This document shows, piece by piece, positions 26,129 through 34,432 of a DNA stretch of 64,000 nucleotides (positions are counted from its first letter, which is position 1; each line of letters starts with the position of its first letter). Both the position numbers and the translations under genes were made by a program. The notes under the pieces were generated by a model that saw nothing but the letters and a program-made list of their open reading frames with translations, did not search any database and was not told the DNA's origin. The stretch is from Gammaproteobacteria bacterium. GTDB taxonomy: Bacteria; Pseudomonadota; Gammaproteobacteria; Pseudomonadales; Azotimanducaceae. Location of the stretch: contig JAPOYV010000114.1 in NCBI GenBank assembly GCA_026706385.1, positions 124,001 through 188,000 on the forward strand, given 5' to 3'.

Positions 26129-27181
26129 CTAGCGCGACACAGGCCGCCGCGGCGTGCGCTTTGCGGTGTACCAGGTCACCGGCAGGGCGTGATCGTGCAC
26201 CTGCTCGGCGATGTCGAGCACCATCGCGAACAGCGCCATGCGCACCACGACGCCGTTGTCGGTCTGGCGGAAGATGGCGAGGTTGGGATTCGCGTTGAGG
26301 TCCTCGTCGAGTTCCTGGGCCTGGGCACGGGAGTCGCGCGGGAGCGGATGCATGATCACCGTATTCGGCTCGCAGTGCTCCGTGTAGATCTCCTCGTTGA
26401 CCCGGAACAGCCCGCGATAGCGATCGGCATCGGCGCTGCTCCCGAAGCGCTCCTCCTGCGTGCGGGTGACGTACAGGATGTCCACGTGCTGGATGCCTTC
26501 CTCCAACTCCTGGTAGGTGGAGACCGCGTGTCCACGGTCGCGCAGGGGGGCGGTGACGTCGTCCGGCGCTTCCAGTCCGGGAGGCGAGACGAGGTGCACT
26601 GAGACGTCGTCGAACAGGGCCAGCAACTTGAGAAGCGAGTGCACGGCCCGTCCGAACTTCAGGTCGCCCACCAAGGCGATCCTGAGGCCGTCGATTCCGG
26701 CGGTGGCCCCTTGCCGCGCCGCCCGCGCGCCGATCTCCCGGCGCACCGTGTAGAGATCCAGCAGAGCCTGGCTCGGGTGCTCGTTGGCCCCATCGCCACC
26801 GTTGATTACCGGTACCCGCGATGCCGACGCGAACTCGGCAACCGCGCCCTCGACCGGATGGCGCATCACGATGATGTCGCTGTAGCCGGACAGCACGCGG
26901 GCGGTGTCGTGCAGGGACTCGCCCTTGGCCAAAGCCGACGCCTTGACCTCGGTGGTCTCCCGGACGTCGCCGCCGAGCAGGTTGAACGCGCAGCCGAACG
27001 ACACCCGTGTGCGCGTGCTGGGTTCGAAGAACATGTTCGAGAGAATCGCCCCTTGCAGCACGCGCGTGATTCGGCGTCGGCGGGCGTACGGGACCATGTC
27101 GTCGGCCACTGTGAACAACCGGTCGATGTCCTCGCGCTCGAACTGGTCAACCGAGAGGATGTGGCTGCCGACGAATTCCAA
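26129..27181 (-). CDS. pyrB: Aspartate carbamoyltransferase
   Basis: The enzyme condenses carbamoyl phosphate with aspartate in pyrimidine synthesis. The 350-residue protein has the carbamoyl-phosphate site F-E-P-S-T-R-T-R-V-S-F, the H-P-S-Q-A-L-L-D stretch and H-P-L-P-R-D, which fit aspartate rather than ornithine transferase. It is slightly longer than the usual 310 residues at the C-terminus. The start is TTG at 27181 with a strong AGGAGG five bases away. No pyrI regulatory subunit or pyrC follows. It is transcribed divergently from pyk, with an 18-bp tandem duplication between them. Confidence 0.92.
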   Translation of the reverse strand: MEFVGSHILSVDQFEREDIDRLFTVADDMVPYARRRRITRVLQGAILSNMFFEPSTRTRVSFGCAFNLLGGDVRETTEVKASALAKGESLHDTARVLSGYSDIIVMRHPVEGAVAEFASASRVPVINGGDGANEHPSQALLDLYTVRREIGARAARQGATAGIDGLRIALVGDLKFGRAVHSLLKLLALFDDVSVHLVSPPGLEAPDDVTAPLRDRGHAVSTYQELEEGIQHVDILYVTRTQEERFGSSADADRYRGLFRVNEEIYTEHCEPNTVIMHPLPRDSRAQAQELDEDLNANPNLAIFRQTDNGVVVRMALFAMVLDIAEQVHDHALPVTWYTAKRTPRRPVSR

Positions 27182-27202
27182 GGGGACCTCCTTGGAGCAT
27201 GG

Positions 27203-27231
27203 ATTGTAAAGGAATCGGACAGACGCAAAAC
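27203..27231 (-). promoter_or_regulatory. Candidate pyrB promoter
   Basis: On the minus strand TACAAT (27203-27208) lies 17 bases downstream of GTTTTG (27226-27231), with the pyrB ribosome site 10 bases further on. The -10 is good and the -35 is poor. The -35 lies inside an 18-bp unit duplicated in tandem, so the duplication provides a second copy 18 bases upstream. Confidence 0.35.
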
Positions 27232-27256
27232 GGGTCCTAGACGCAAAACGGGTCCT
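27221..27256. repeat. Perfect tandem duplication of an 18-bp unit
   Basis: AGACGCAAAACGGGTCCT occurs twice in direct contact (27221-27238 and 27239-27256) in the 170-base gap between the divergent pyrB and pyk genes. It overlaps the presumed -35 region of pyrB. It may be a duplicated regulator site or a recent replication slip. Confidence 0.85.
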
Positions 27257-27351
27257 ACGCGGTCGATGGCGGATCTCCTACAGGCACAGCGCGGTGGGAC
27301 TACTCGGTCAGTGTCACGAAGCCTTCGCCAAGCGGTGTTACGGTTGCAGGC

Positions 27352-28770
27352 ATGCGACGCAAGACCAAGATCATCGCCACGATCGGCCCGGCCACGGGTT
27401 CGTATCCGGCAATCGAGCGGATGTACGAGGCCGGGATGTCGATCGTTCGCCTGAACATGTCGCATGCGACGCACGACGAGGCCGCGAGCGTCATCAACTG
27501 GGTCAAGACCCTGAACCGCAAGGTGCGCTATGCGGTTCCGATCATGCTGGACACGCAAGGGCCGGAGATCCGCACGGGCGTTCTGGATGAGCCCTTGCGC
27601 GTCGCAGCCGGCGAGACGGTTTTCTTGGACGTCGAGCCGCAGCCAAAGGCGATGTCTCGGCCACCATCGGTTGTGGTGGACTACCCGGAACTCCCTGACG
27701 CCGTCGGGGTCGGCGACCGCGTCCGCTTGGACAACGGTCTACTGAACGTCGACGTGGTCGAGCGCGTCGGCAAGCGCCTGCAATGCAGCGTGGTGGACGG
27801 CGGCACACTCGGCAGCCGCAAGCACGTCAACCTCCCCGGCGTCGCACTCAACCTCCCCGCGCTCACGGCCAAGGACCGCGCCGACATCGCCTTCGGCATG
27901 GAACACGAGATCGACTACGTCGCCCTGTCCTTTGCCCGCTCTCCCGGGGACATCGAGGAACTACGCGACCTGCTAGGGCCGAAGGGGGCGAGGACGGTGA
28001 AGGTCATCGCCAAGATCGAGAACCAGCAAGGTCTCGCCAACGCCACGGGTATCGCCGAAGCGGCAGATGGGGTGATGGTCGCCCGCGGGGATCTCGGCAT
28101 CGAAACCGACATCGCCGCGTTGCCGAGCGTGCAGCGGCGCCTCGTCGAGACCAGCGTGCAGCTCGGCAAGCGCTGCATCGTCGCCACGCACCTGATGGAG
28201 TCCATGGTCGACAACCCGATCCCGACGCGCGCAGAGGTCACGGATGTCGCCAACGCCGTGTACGAAGGCGTCGACGCCATCATGCTGTCCGGCGAGACCG
28301 CCATCGGGAAGTACCCCGTGCGATGCGTCGAGCAGTTGGCGAACATCGCCGAGGCGAGCGAGCGCCAACAGGGGTTCGGCCTGCATCAGGCACTCGCCAT
28401 CGACACCGACAAGCAGCATCTCGCGCGTGCCGCGGTCCACTTGGCCGACGCTCTCGGTGCCGAGGGTATCGTCGTCATCACCCGGCGCGGGATCACCGCG
28501 GACGCCGTAACCAATTGCCGGCCCGAACGCGTGCCGATATTCGCGTTCACGAACTTGAGCCAGACACGTCGGCGCCTGATGCTGAACCGCGGCGTCTTCG
28601 CGCACAGGACTGCCTTCAGCAGCGATCCCGAGAAGACGATTCGGACGGCGCTCAAGGTGTTGCGGGAGCGTGAGGGCGTGCCGCCGGACGGACGCGTCGT
28701 GGTGATTTCCGACGTCCTGGCACAGACCGCGGTCGACGCCATCCAGTTGCGCCGAGTGGGCGACGAGTAA
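27352..28770 (+). CDS. pyk: Pyruvate kinase
   Basis: This 472-residue enzyme converts phosphoenolpyruvate and ADP to pyruvate and ATP. Motifs run in order: I-I-A-T-I-G-P-A-T at the start, N-M-S-H-A-T-H-D, the B domain (about 70-165), K-I-E-N-Q-Q-G, the active-site stretch V-M-V-A-R-G-D-L-G-I-E and the P-T-R-A-E-V-T-D-V-A-N-A-V signature, then an allosteric C domain. Length is normal for the short bacterial type. It is divergent from pyrB; nothing else glycolytic is adjacent. Confidence 0.95.
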   Translation: MRRKTKIIATIGPATGSYPAIERMYEAGMSIVRLNMSHATHDEAASVINWVKTLNRKVRYAVPIMLDTQGPEIRTGVLDEPLRVAAGETVFLDVEPQPKAMSRPPSVVVDYPELPDAVGVGDRVRLDNGLLNVDVVERVGKRLQCSVVDGGTLGSRKHVNLPGVALNLPALTAKDRADIAFGMEHEIDYVALSFARSPGDIEELRDLLGPKGARTVKVIAKIENQQGLANATGIAEAADGVMVARGDLGIETDIAALPSVQRRLVETSVQLGKRCIVATHLMESMVDNPIPTRAEVTDVANAVYEGVDAIMLSGETAIGKYPVRCVEQLANIAEASERQQGFGLHQALAIDTDKQHLARAAVHLADALGAEGIVVITRRGITADAVTNCRPERVPIFAFTNLSQTRRRLMLNRGVFAHRTAFSSDPEKTIRTALKVLREREGVPPDGRVVVISDVLAQTAVDAIQLRRVGDE

Positions 28771-28852
28771 AGGGAAACGCCGCTATCCGGGCCCCGGGCA
28801 CCACCACCGGAGAGGCGACGGGACGCAATGCGGTCGCTGCTGTTCGCTCAAC

Positions 28853-29325
28853 TCATCGGGGCGCGTCGTCGAAGACAACCGGCACCCCGGCACCCGACCT
28901 TCTCCTCACGACCACCGTCCCTGCGAGCTTGTCGTGCCAGCCCTGCTTCCGGCTATCGAACGCAACCCAGATCAGGCCGAGCCCAAGCGGCAGTGTCGAT
29001 ACGATGTAGCCGAAATAGCGACCAACGAGTTGCCCGGTCGACGGTCTTCGACCCGTCCGGGCATCCACGATGGTGGCGGAGATCACCATCTTGCCGGGTG
29101 TCGCCAGCCAATCACGAGCACCGCGGGAAGGACGTACCGGATGAGAATGCCTGCTGGTCCTCCCGTCAGTAGATCAGGACCGAGGAAGTAACGCTCGCCG
29201 TAGGCCCACCACATCAGCGGGACGATGATGATCGCCACGAGCACGGAGTCGATCACAACCGCCCCGACGCGAAGCCAGAATCCGGCGTACTCGAGATCCG
29301 AACCGGGAGTATCTGGCCACGCCAT
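28853..29325 (-). pseudogene. RDD-family membrane protein gene with a frame break
   Basis: The RDD domain is split between two frames. From the ATG at 29325 a protein with two membrane segments runs to about 29105. The RDD signature end then continues in another frame (A-T-P-G-K-M, V-G-R-Y-F-G-Y, D-K-L-A-G-T-V-V-V) to 28853. Joining requires one missing base near 29100-29107. Read together it would be a normal protein of about 157 residues with three or four membrane helices. RDD proteins are small membrane proteins, some implicated in ion transport. A sequencing indel is as likely as true inactivation. Confidence 0.7.
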
Positions 29326-29401
29326 CGACCCCACCGTCACTCTCTTCGGCTCAATTCGGTGTCGGCAGACTACAACCGACCTTGCACCCTGGCGCGTAGG
29401 C

Positions 29402-30679
29402 CTAGAAGAAGACGAAGGACCGGACGACGACGTTTTTCCGGCACGGCGCATCAGCGGGCGCCGTGGGATCCACGCAGGCCGTGTGGAACGACCACCGCGA
29501 AACCGAACCGTCCGTGACCGAGTCGTAGCACTTCAGCATCGAGACTTCGGTGGCCTTCTGCTGCGGGATCCAGTACCACTCGTGGTCCGGGCGGTACGTG
29601 AAGCGCGTGGTCTCGCCGACCCGGTCGTCGTAGATCCGGTAGTTGGTGATGTACGGCTGGTCGGCGAACGAGGGCCAGGCGCAGAGCACGAACGGATTCT
29701 GCCCCACGGTCTCCATGGGCTTCGCCAGGTTGATGGACATGAAGCGCCGGGACATCTTGGCGTCGGCCTCGGCCTCGGTGTAGTGCTGCGTGCGACCGAA
29801 GTTGCGCAGGTTCTGGGTCAGCAACTCGCGGCAGCGCACGCGGCCGCTGTTGTCGTTCAGGTCGTTATGGACGAGGTTGGCGTAGCCGCGGTTCACGCCT
29901 GGATCCTTGTTGTCCTGGTCCTCGGTCCGGTCGCCCGTGTAGTCCTTGTTGAATACGTCGTGGTTGTAGACCAGCGCGTCGGTCGAGCCGGGGAAGAAGT
30001 CGAGAAGGAGCTTCTCGATTTCCAAGTAGAAGACGCGCTCGACTTCGTGCGCGTCGTAGAAGTTCCGGCACTTCGACTCGAGATGCGCGAGCGCGACCCC
30101 GAGCCTGTCCATGCACTCCGGGCTGTTGGCCGAGAGGCCGGGGTGGTACTCCTCCATGCGCCGCGCATCGCGGAGTATTTGCGGGAAGTAGAGGCACCGT
30201 CGACCGTGATTGCGCTCGTATTGCCGGACCGCGTCCGCCTCGGCCTTGCGCGCGGGATCCTGCCAAAGCGCGTTCGACGAGACGATAGAGTAGGTGGGGT
30301 CTTCGTGGACCGTGTAGCGCAACGGTAGCGCCAGCCCCCCTGCCGGCGCCTCGATGTTGTTCTCGTGGATGTAGGCCATGCACTCGTCGTATTCGCGGAA
30401 CCCGAGCCCCCACTTGGTCTGGATCGGGCCCGGCGGCGCGGTCTCGAGCAACTCGATGACCTCGTCGCCCGTGCCTTCGGCGACCTGGGCGAACGCCGCC
30501 TCCGTGGCGGCCGCCGTGCCGGCGTCGCCGTCGCGGTCGAGCATCATGTAGGACCGCCCCCCGTTGTGCGCGAACGGCGGCGGCTGTCCCTTCGTGAGCT
30601 GGAACGGCGGCACGTAGGCGGACGGCGTCGTCGCCGTGTCCGCCGGAAGCTCGTTCTCGACAACGTTGGTCTGATCCAT
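29402..30679 (-). CDS. CmcJ/NvfI-family oxidoreductase
   Basis: This 425-residue soluble protein belongs to the CmcJ/NvfI (AsaB-like) group. These iron/2-oxoglutarate-type or related enzymes are mostly known from fungal secondary metabolism and cephamycin C biosynthesis. The recognisable core is V-H-N-D-L-N-D-N-S, R-F-M-S-I-N-L-A-K-P, then W-P-S-F-A-D-Q-P-Y, with a final E-W-Y-W-I-P-Q-Q segment. The N-terminal 100 residues are less typical. No biosynthetic partners adjoin it: neighbours are the broken RDD gene and a nucleoside hydrolase, so the substrate cannot be guessed. Family membership is fairly clear, reaction is not. Confidence 0.75.
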   Translation of the reverse strand: MDQTNVVENELPADTATTPSAYVPPFQLTKGQPPPFAHNGGRSYMMLDRDGDAGTAAATEAAFAQVAEGTGDEVIELLETAPPGPIQTKWGLGFREYDECMAYIHENNIEAPAGGLALPLRYTVHEDPTYSIVSSNALWQDPARKAEADAVRQYERNHGRRCLYFPQILRDARRMEEYHPGLSANSPECMDRLGVALAHLESKCRNFYDAHEVERVFYLEIEKLLLDFFPGSTDALVYNHDVFNKDYTGDRTEDQDNKDPGVNRGYANLVHNDLNDNSGRVRCRELLTQNLRNFGRTQHYTEAEADAKMSRRFMSINLAKPMETVGQNPFVLCAWPSFADQPYITNYRIYDDRVGETTRFTYRPDHEWYWIPQQKATEVSMLKCYDSVTDGSVSRWSFHTACVDPTAPADAPCRKNVVVRSFVFF

Positions 30680-30724
30680 GGCGTAGCTCCGACCGAAAGG
30701 GCGATTATGGCATACGTCCGTCGT

Positions 30725-31612
30725 TCAGTAGGTGCTTTGGACGATGTCGTCGACGAGTGCAGCCGCGCCGCCGTCAACGAACCCGGTGAGGAAGGTGACC
30801 GGTCCGCCACCCAGTTTCGGGCTGGTCTCGAGCCAGCGCACGTCTGGATCGTCCGGCGAAACGCCGATTCGCCAGCCGCGGTTCTCGCGCATATAGCGCT
30901 CTGGATGGAGTAGCCAGTCGATGGCCGCGGAGTCCCAGGGATGGAACCCGTCATCGCCGGGGAACGTACGCTGCCAGTGCTCCAGCCAAGGGCGCGTCCG
31001 TGCGAGGAAGTGCTCGCGGATGGGGGAGGCGGGGAGCGCTTCGAGATGGGCGCTGCCAAGCGCGACCTGGCTCGTCAACTCGAAGCCGGCCATGGTGACG
31101 GGAACGCCGTGTTCGAGCACGGCGCGAGCAGCTTCGATGTCGTTCTCCACGTTGAAGTCGTTCACCGGACCCTTGCCGTGGAGCATGAACCGGTTGCCCG
31201 CCGTGCGGCCGCCGACGATGGCCACGGATGCAGCGTTCGCGAGCCGTTCCGGATAGCGTCGTGCCAGCAAGCCTACGTTGGTCAGTGGACCGATGGCCGC
31301 GATGTGCGCTGACTGCGACTTCAGCGTATCGGCCATGAACTCCACCGCGTCGTTGGTTGTCGGTCCGTCGCGCGAGAGCGGTTCCGCGGCACCGGTGGCG
31401 ACCGGCGCGGTGCTGCCCTTCATCGCCACGATCTCGCGTGCGATCGCGTCGGTATCGGCCAGCGGCGCGTTGCCGAACACGGTGGTGATCCCGACCACGG
31501 CGATCGCGGCGCTGTTCAGCGAGGCGACGACGGCATAGGCGTCGTCGACGTCCCGCGGACGGCCGTCGTGGACCGCGCCGAGTGCGATGTCCGTGTCGAT
31601 AATCAGGCGCAT
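30725..31612 (-). CDS. Inosine/uridine-preferring nucleoside hydrolase family protein
   Basis: This 295-residue protein hydrolyses nucleosides to base and ribose. The N-terminal calcium site appears as D-T-D followed, after a slightly long loop, by D-V-D-D-A-Y-A; G-P-L-T-N, the G-G-R segment, N-F-N-V-E-N-D and a final D-P-type region complete the fold. The frame continues far upstream (to 33247) but only as antisense of other genes; the ATG at 31612 begins the real domain. It stands alone, divergent from the BKACE gene. Confidence 0.87.
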   Translation of the reverse strand: MRLIIDTDIALGAVHDGRPRDVDDAYAVVASLNSAAIAVVGITTVFGNAPLADTDAIAREIVAMKGSTAPVATGAAEPLSRDGPTTNDAVEFMADTLKSQSAHIAAIGPLTNVGLLARRYPERLANAASVAIVGGRTAGNRFMLHGKGPVNDFNVENDIEAARAVLEHGVPVTMAGFELTSQVALGSAHLEALPASPIREHFLARTRPWLEHWQRTFPGDDGFHPWDSAAIDWLLHPERYMRENRGWRIGVSPDDPDVRWLETSPKLGGGPVTFLTGFVDGGAAALVDDIVQSTY

Positions 31613-31741
31613 TGCCAGTGAGCATAGCGCAGGAATGGGCGATCGAAGCCGCCTGTGGGAAAACCCGCGCCCGAACGGTGCGTCCGTCCCGTCGCCGGGT
31701 GTAAAGTCGTTCCGAGGCAGTCGCAAAGGGGAGCCGATGCC

Positions 31742-32629
31742 ATGAATCCCGAGGTTGTGATCACCTGTGCGGTTACCGGCGCCGGCGACACCGTCGGCAA
31801 GCATCCCGATATCCCCGTCACGCCGGCCCAAATCGCGGCCTCCGCACTCGACGCCGCCAAGGCCGGTGCCGCCATCGTGCACTGCCATGTGCGCGACCCG
31901 GCGACCGGCAAGGGCTCCCGCGATGTCGCGCTGTATCGGGAAGTCGTCGATCGGATCCGGGACGCGGAAACCGACGTGGTCATCAACCTGACGGCGGGCA
32001 TGGGCGGCGACCTGTTCATCGGCCCGGACGACGCACCCACGAGGTTCGGCAACGAGACCGACCTCGTCGGCGCCGTCGACCGCCTGCCGCACGTTGCGGA
32101 ACTCCTGCCCGAGATCTGCTCGCTGGACTGCGGCTCGTACAACTTCGGCGAGGGCAGCCTGGTGTACGTGTCGACCCCCGACATGCTGCGTTTGGGCGCG
32201 CGCCGGATTCGGGAACTCGGTGTCAAGCCGGAGTTGGAGATCTTCGACACGGGCCATTTGAGCTTCACGCTGCAGATGCTCGACGAGGAGCTCTTGGACG
32301 ATCCGCCCTTGTTCCAGCTTTGCTTCGGCATCCCGTGGGCCGCGCCCGCCGACGTCGGCGTGTTCAAGGCGTGCGTGGACATGCTGCCGCCGGGAGCGAA
32401 TTGGACGGCGTTCGCGATCAGCCGCAACCAGATGCCGTTCGCCGCGCAGTCCGTTCTGCTCGGCGGTCATGTCCGCGTCGGCCTCGAGGACAACCTGTAC
32501 CTCAAGCGCGGCGTCTACGCGACGAATGCGCAGCTTGTCGAACGTGCGCGCCAGATCGTCGAGTTGCTCGGGGCTCGTGTGCTCGGCCCGGACGAGGCCC
32601 GCGACAAGTTCGGCTTGGCGCGTCGCTGA
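31742..32629 (+). CDS. Beta-keto acid cleavage enzyme (BKACE, DUF849), probably dehydrocarnitine-type
   Basis: This 295-residue TIM-barrel enzyme exchanges a beta-keto acid with acetyl-CoA to give acetoacetate and a new CoA ester. The zinc-binding H-C-H-V-R-D motif, the N-terminal I-T-C-A-V-T-G and the A-I-S-R-N-Q segment are characteristic. The start at 31742 has a GGGGAG ribosome site. A dehydrogenase of the carnitine/3-hydroxyacyl-CoA family follows immediately, as in carnitine degradation (CdhA-CdhC), where dehydrocarnitine becomes betainyl-CoA plus acetoacetate. The substrate assignment is from context; other BKACE substrates remain possible. Confidence 0.85.
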   Translation: MNPEVVITCAVTGAGDTVGKHPDIPVTPAQIAASALDAAKAGAAIVHCHVRDPATGKGSRDVALYREVVDRIRDAETDVVINLTAGMGGDLFIGPDDAPTRFGNETDLVGAVDRLPHVAELLPEICSLDCGSYNFGEGSLVYVSTPDMLRLGARRIRELGVKPELEIFDTGHLSFTLQMLDEELLDDPPLFQLCFGIPWAAPADVGVFKACVDMLPPGANWTAFAISRNQMPFAAQSVLLGGHVRVGLEDNLYLKRGVYATNAQLVERARQIVELLGARVLGPDEARDKFGLARR

Positions 32630-32647
32630 CGCACTCGGAGACGAGCA

Positions 32648-33616
32648 CTGGCCAATCGGACCCTTGCAGTCATTGGCGCCGGCGTCATAGGCGCCGGTTG
32701 GGCAGCACGCGCGCTCGCGAACGGGCTGGACGTCGTCGCCTGGGACGTAGCCCCGGACTGGGAGGGCAAGCTCCGGTCGGCGGTTGACAACGCTTGGCCA
32801 GCGCTCGCGAGGCTGGGCCTCGACGAAGGGGCCAGCACCGCCAGGCTGCGTTGTGCAGACGCCTTGGAATCCGCATGCGGCGGGGCGGATTTCGTCCAGG
32901 AGAGCGCCCCGGAGCGTGCGGATCTGAAACGCGCCCTGATCGCCCGGATCGACGCGTCGACGGAACCCGAGGTCTTGGTGGCATCGAGTACGTCGGGACT
33001 TAAGCCGAGCGACTTGCAGGCCGACTGCGAGCATCCGGAGCGGATCGTCGTCGGCCATCCGTTCAACCCCGTCTACCTGCTGCCGCTTGTCGAGGTCCTG
33101 GGCGGCGAGCGCACCGCGCGCGAATACGTCGATCGAGCCATGGCCTTCTACGCAGACCTCGGCATGCAGCCGTTGCGGGTCCGCAACGAGATCGACGGCT
33201 TCCTGTCCGACCGGTTGCAGGAGGCGCTGTGGCGCGAAGCGCTGCACCTGGTCAACGACGATGTGGCGACCACCGAGGAACTGGATGCCGCCATCACTCT
33301 CGGGCCCGGTCTTCGCTGGGCGTTCATGGGCACCTTCCTAGCCTTCCATATGGCTGGCGGCGATGCCGGGATGCGCCATTTCATGGAACAGTTCGGCCCC
33401 GCCCTGAAACTGCCCTGGACACGCTTCGAGGCCCCCGAACTGACCGACGGCCTGATCGAGAAGCTGGCTTCCGGCACCGCGCGGCAAGCCGGGGGCAGGA
33501 CAGTGAAGGAACTCGAGCGATTGCGCGACGACTGTCTCGTTTCCATCATGGAGGCGTTGCGGCGGCACGGTGTCGGTGCCGGAAAGGTACTCGCGGGCAG
33601 CGAGGCTACGAGTTAG
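32648..33616 (+). CDS. 3-hydroxyacyl-CoA/carnitine dehydrogenase family protein
   Basis: This NAD-dependent dehydrogenase of about 322 residues has an N-terminal Rossmann fold starting G-A-G-V-I-G-A-G-W, the S-S-T-S-G-L strand, the G-H-P-F-N-P-V-Y motif and the all-helical C-terminal domain. Carnitine dehydrogenases share this length and the N-P-V-Y-L-L-P-L-V stretch. No ATG, GTG or TTG lies between the previous stop and the Rossmann motif. The best start is CTG at 32648, with GGAG seven bases upstream. The first conventional start (32864) would remove the NAD site. It most likely oxidises carnitine or a related beta-hydroxy acid for the BKACE next door. Confidence 0.82.
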   Translation: MANRTLAVIGAGVIGAGWAARALANGLDVVAWDVAPDWEGKLRSAVDNAWPALARLGLDEGASTARLRCADALESACGGADFVQESAPERADLKRALIARIDASTEPEVLVASSTSGLKPSDLQADCEHPERIVVGHPFNPVYLLPLVEVLGGERTAREYVDRAMAFYADLGMQPLRVRNEIDGFLSDRLQEALWREALHLVNDDVATTEELDAAITLGPGLRWAFMGTFLAFHMAGGDAGMRHFMEQFGPALKLPWTRFEAPELTDGLIEKLASGTARQAGGRTVKELERLRDDCLVSIMEALRRHGVGAGKVLAGSEATS

Positions 33617-33631
33617 GCAAGGGAGGCAGGC

Positions 33632-34414
33632 ATGGCGAATCCGGTCAAGACCCGTATCGACGGGACGGTGCTCGAAGTGACGCTGGACCGCCCGAAGGCG
33701 AATGCCATTGATCTCGCCACGAGCCGCGCCATGGGCGAGGTATTCGTCGATTTCCGGGACGACGCCTCGCTGCGGGTGGCGATCCTGCGCGGCGCGGGCG
33801 AACGATTCTTCTGTGCCGGTTGGGATCTGAAGGCCGCCGCGGCGGGCGATGCCGTCGACGGCGACTACGGCGTCGGCGGTTTCGGTGGCATCCAGCGGTT
33901 GCCGGACCTCAACAAGCCGATCATCGCGGCCGTGAACGGCATGGCGGTGGGCGGCGGCTGGGAGTTGGCGCTGTCCTGCGACCTGATCCTGGCCGCAAAC
34001 ACCGCGACATTCGCACTCCCGGAGATCCGCGCGGGAACGCTGGCCGATGCTGCGTCCATCAAGTTGCCCAAGCGCGTTCCCTACCATGTCGCCATGGATC
34101 TGCTGCTCACCGGCCGCTGGTTGGATGCCGAGGAAGCGCACCGGTGGGGCGTGGTCAACGAGATCGTCGAACCGGGCAAGCTCATGGCGCGCGCCCGTGA
34201 ACTCGCCGCGTCCTTGGCGGCCGGCCCGCCGCTGGTCTTCGCGGCGATCAAGGAGGTGGTTCGCGAGGCCGAGACCATGCGTGCCCAGGACGCGCTGCGC
34301 CACGTTGCCGAGCGCCGGTTCCCCACCGTGGACCGGCTCTATGCCAGCGAGGACGAGCGCGAGGGGGCGCGGGCATTCGCCGAGAAGCGCGAGCCGGTGT
34401 GGAAAGGCCGCTAG
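33632..34414 (+). CDS. Enoyl-CoA hydratase/carnitinyl-CoA dehydratase family (CaiD-like)
   Basis: This 260-residue crotonase-fold protein has the oxyanion segments F-C-A-G-W-D-L-K and A-V-N-G-M-A-V-G-G-G-W-E-L-A, with Glu and Asp in the positions expected for hydratases. The best overall resemblance is to CaiD, which interconverts carnitinyl-CoA and crotonobetainyl-CoA. The gene follows the dehydrogenase by 15 bases with a GGGAGG-type ribosome site, so the three genes form one catabolic operon, probably for carnitine or a similar quaternary-amine acid. No CoA-transferase or ligase is in the cluster. Confidence 0.87.
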   Translation: MANPVKTRIDGTVLEVTLDRPKANAIDLATSRAMGEVFVDFRDDASLRVAILRGAGERFFCAGWDLKAAAAGDAVDGDYGVGGFGGIQRLPDLNKPIIAAVNGMAVGGGWELALSCDLILAANTATFALPEIRAGTLADAASIKLPKRVPYHVAMDLLLTGRWLDAEEAHRWGVVNEIVEPGKLMARARELAASLAAGPPLVFAAIKEVVREAETMRAQDALRHVAERRFPTVDRLYASEDEREGARAFAEKREPVWKGR

Positions 34415-34432
34415 CGCAGGGGACGAACGCGG

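Noticed and set aside
27221-27256. Tandem repeat as a CRISPR
   Set aside because: Only two units in direct contact, no spacers and no cas genes.
32627-32629. In-frame UGA joining BKACE to the dehydrogenase as a possible second Sec codon
   Set aside because: The two domains are separate enzymes, no redox motif surrounds the codon, and the only hairpin nearby (CTCG-GAGA-CGAG) does not resemble a SECIS.
31613-33247. Upstream extension of the nucleoside hydrolase frame
   Set aside because: It is antisense of the BKACE and dehydrogenase genes and has no domain content.
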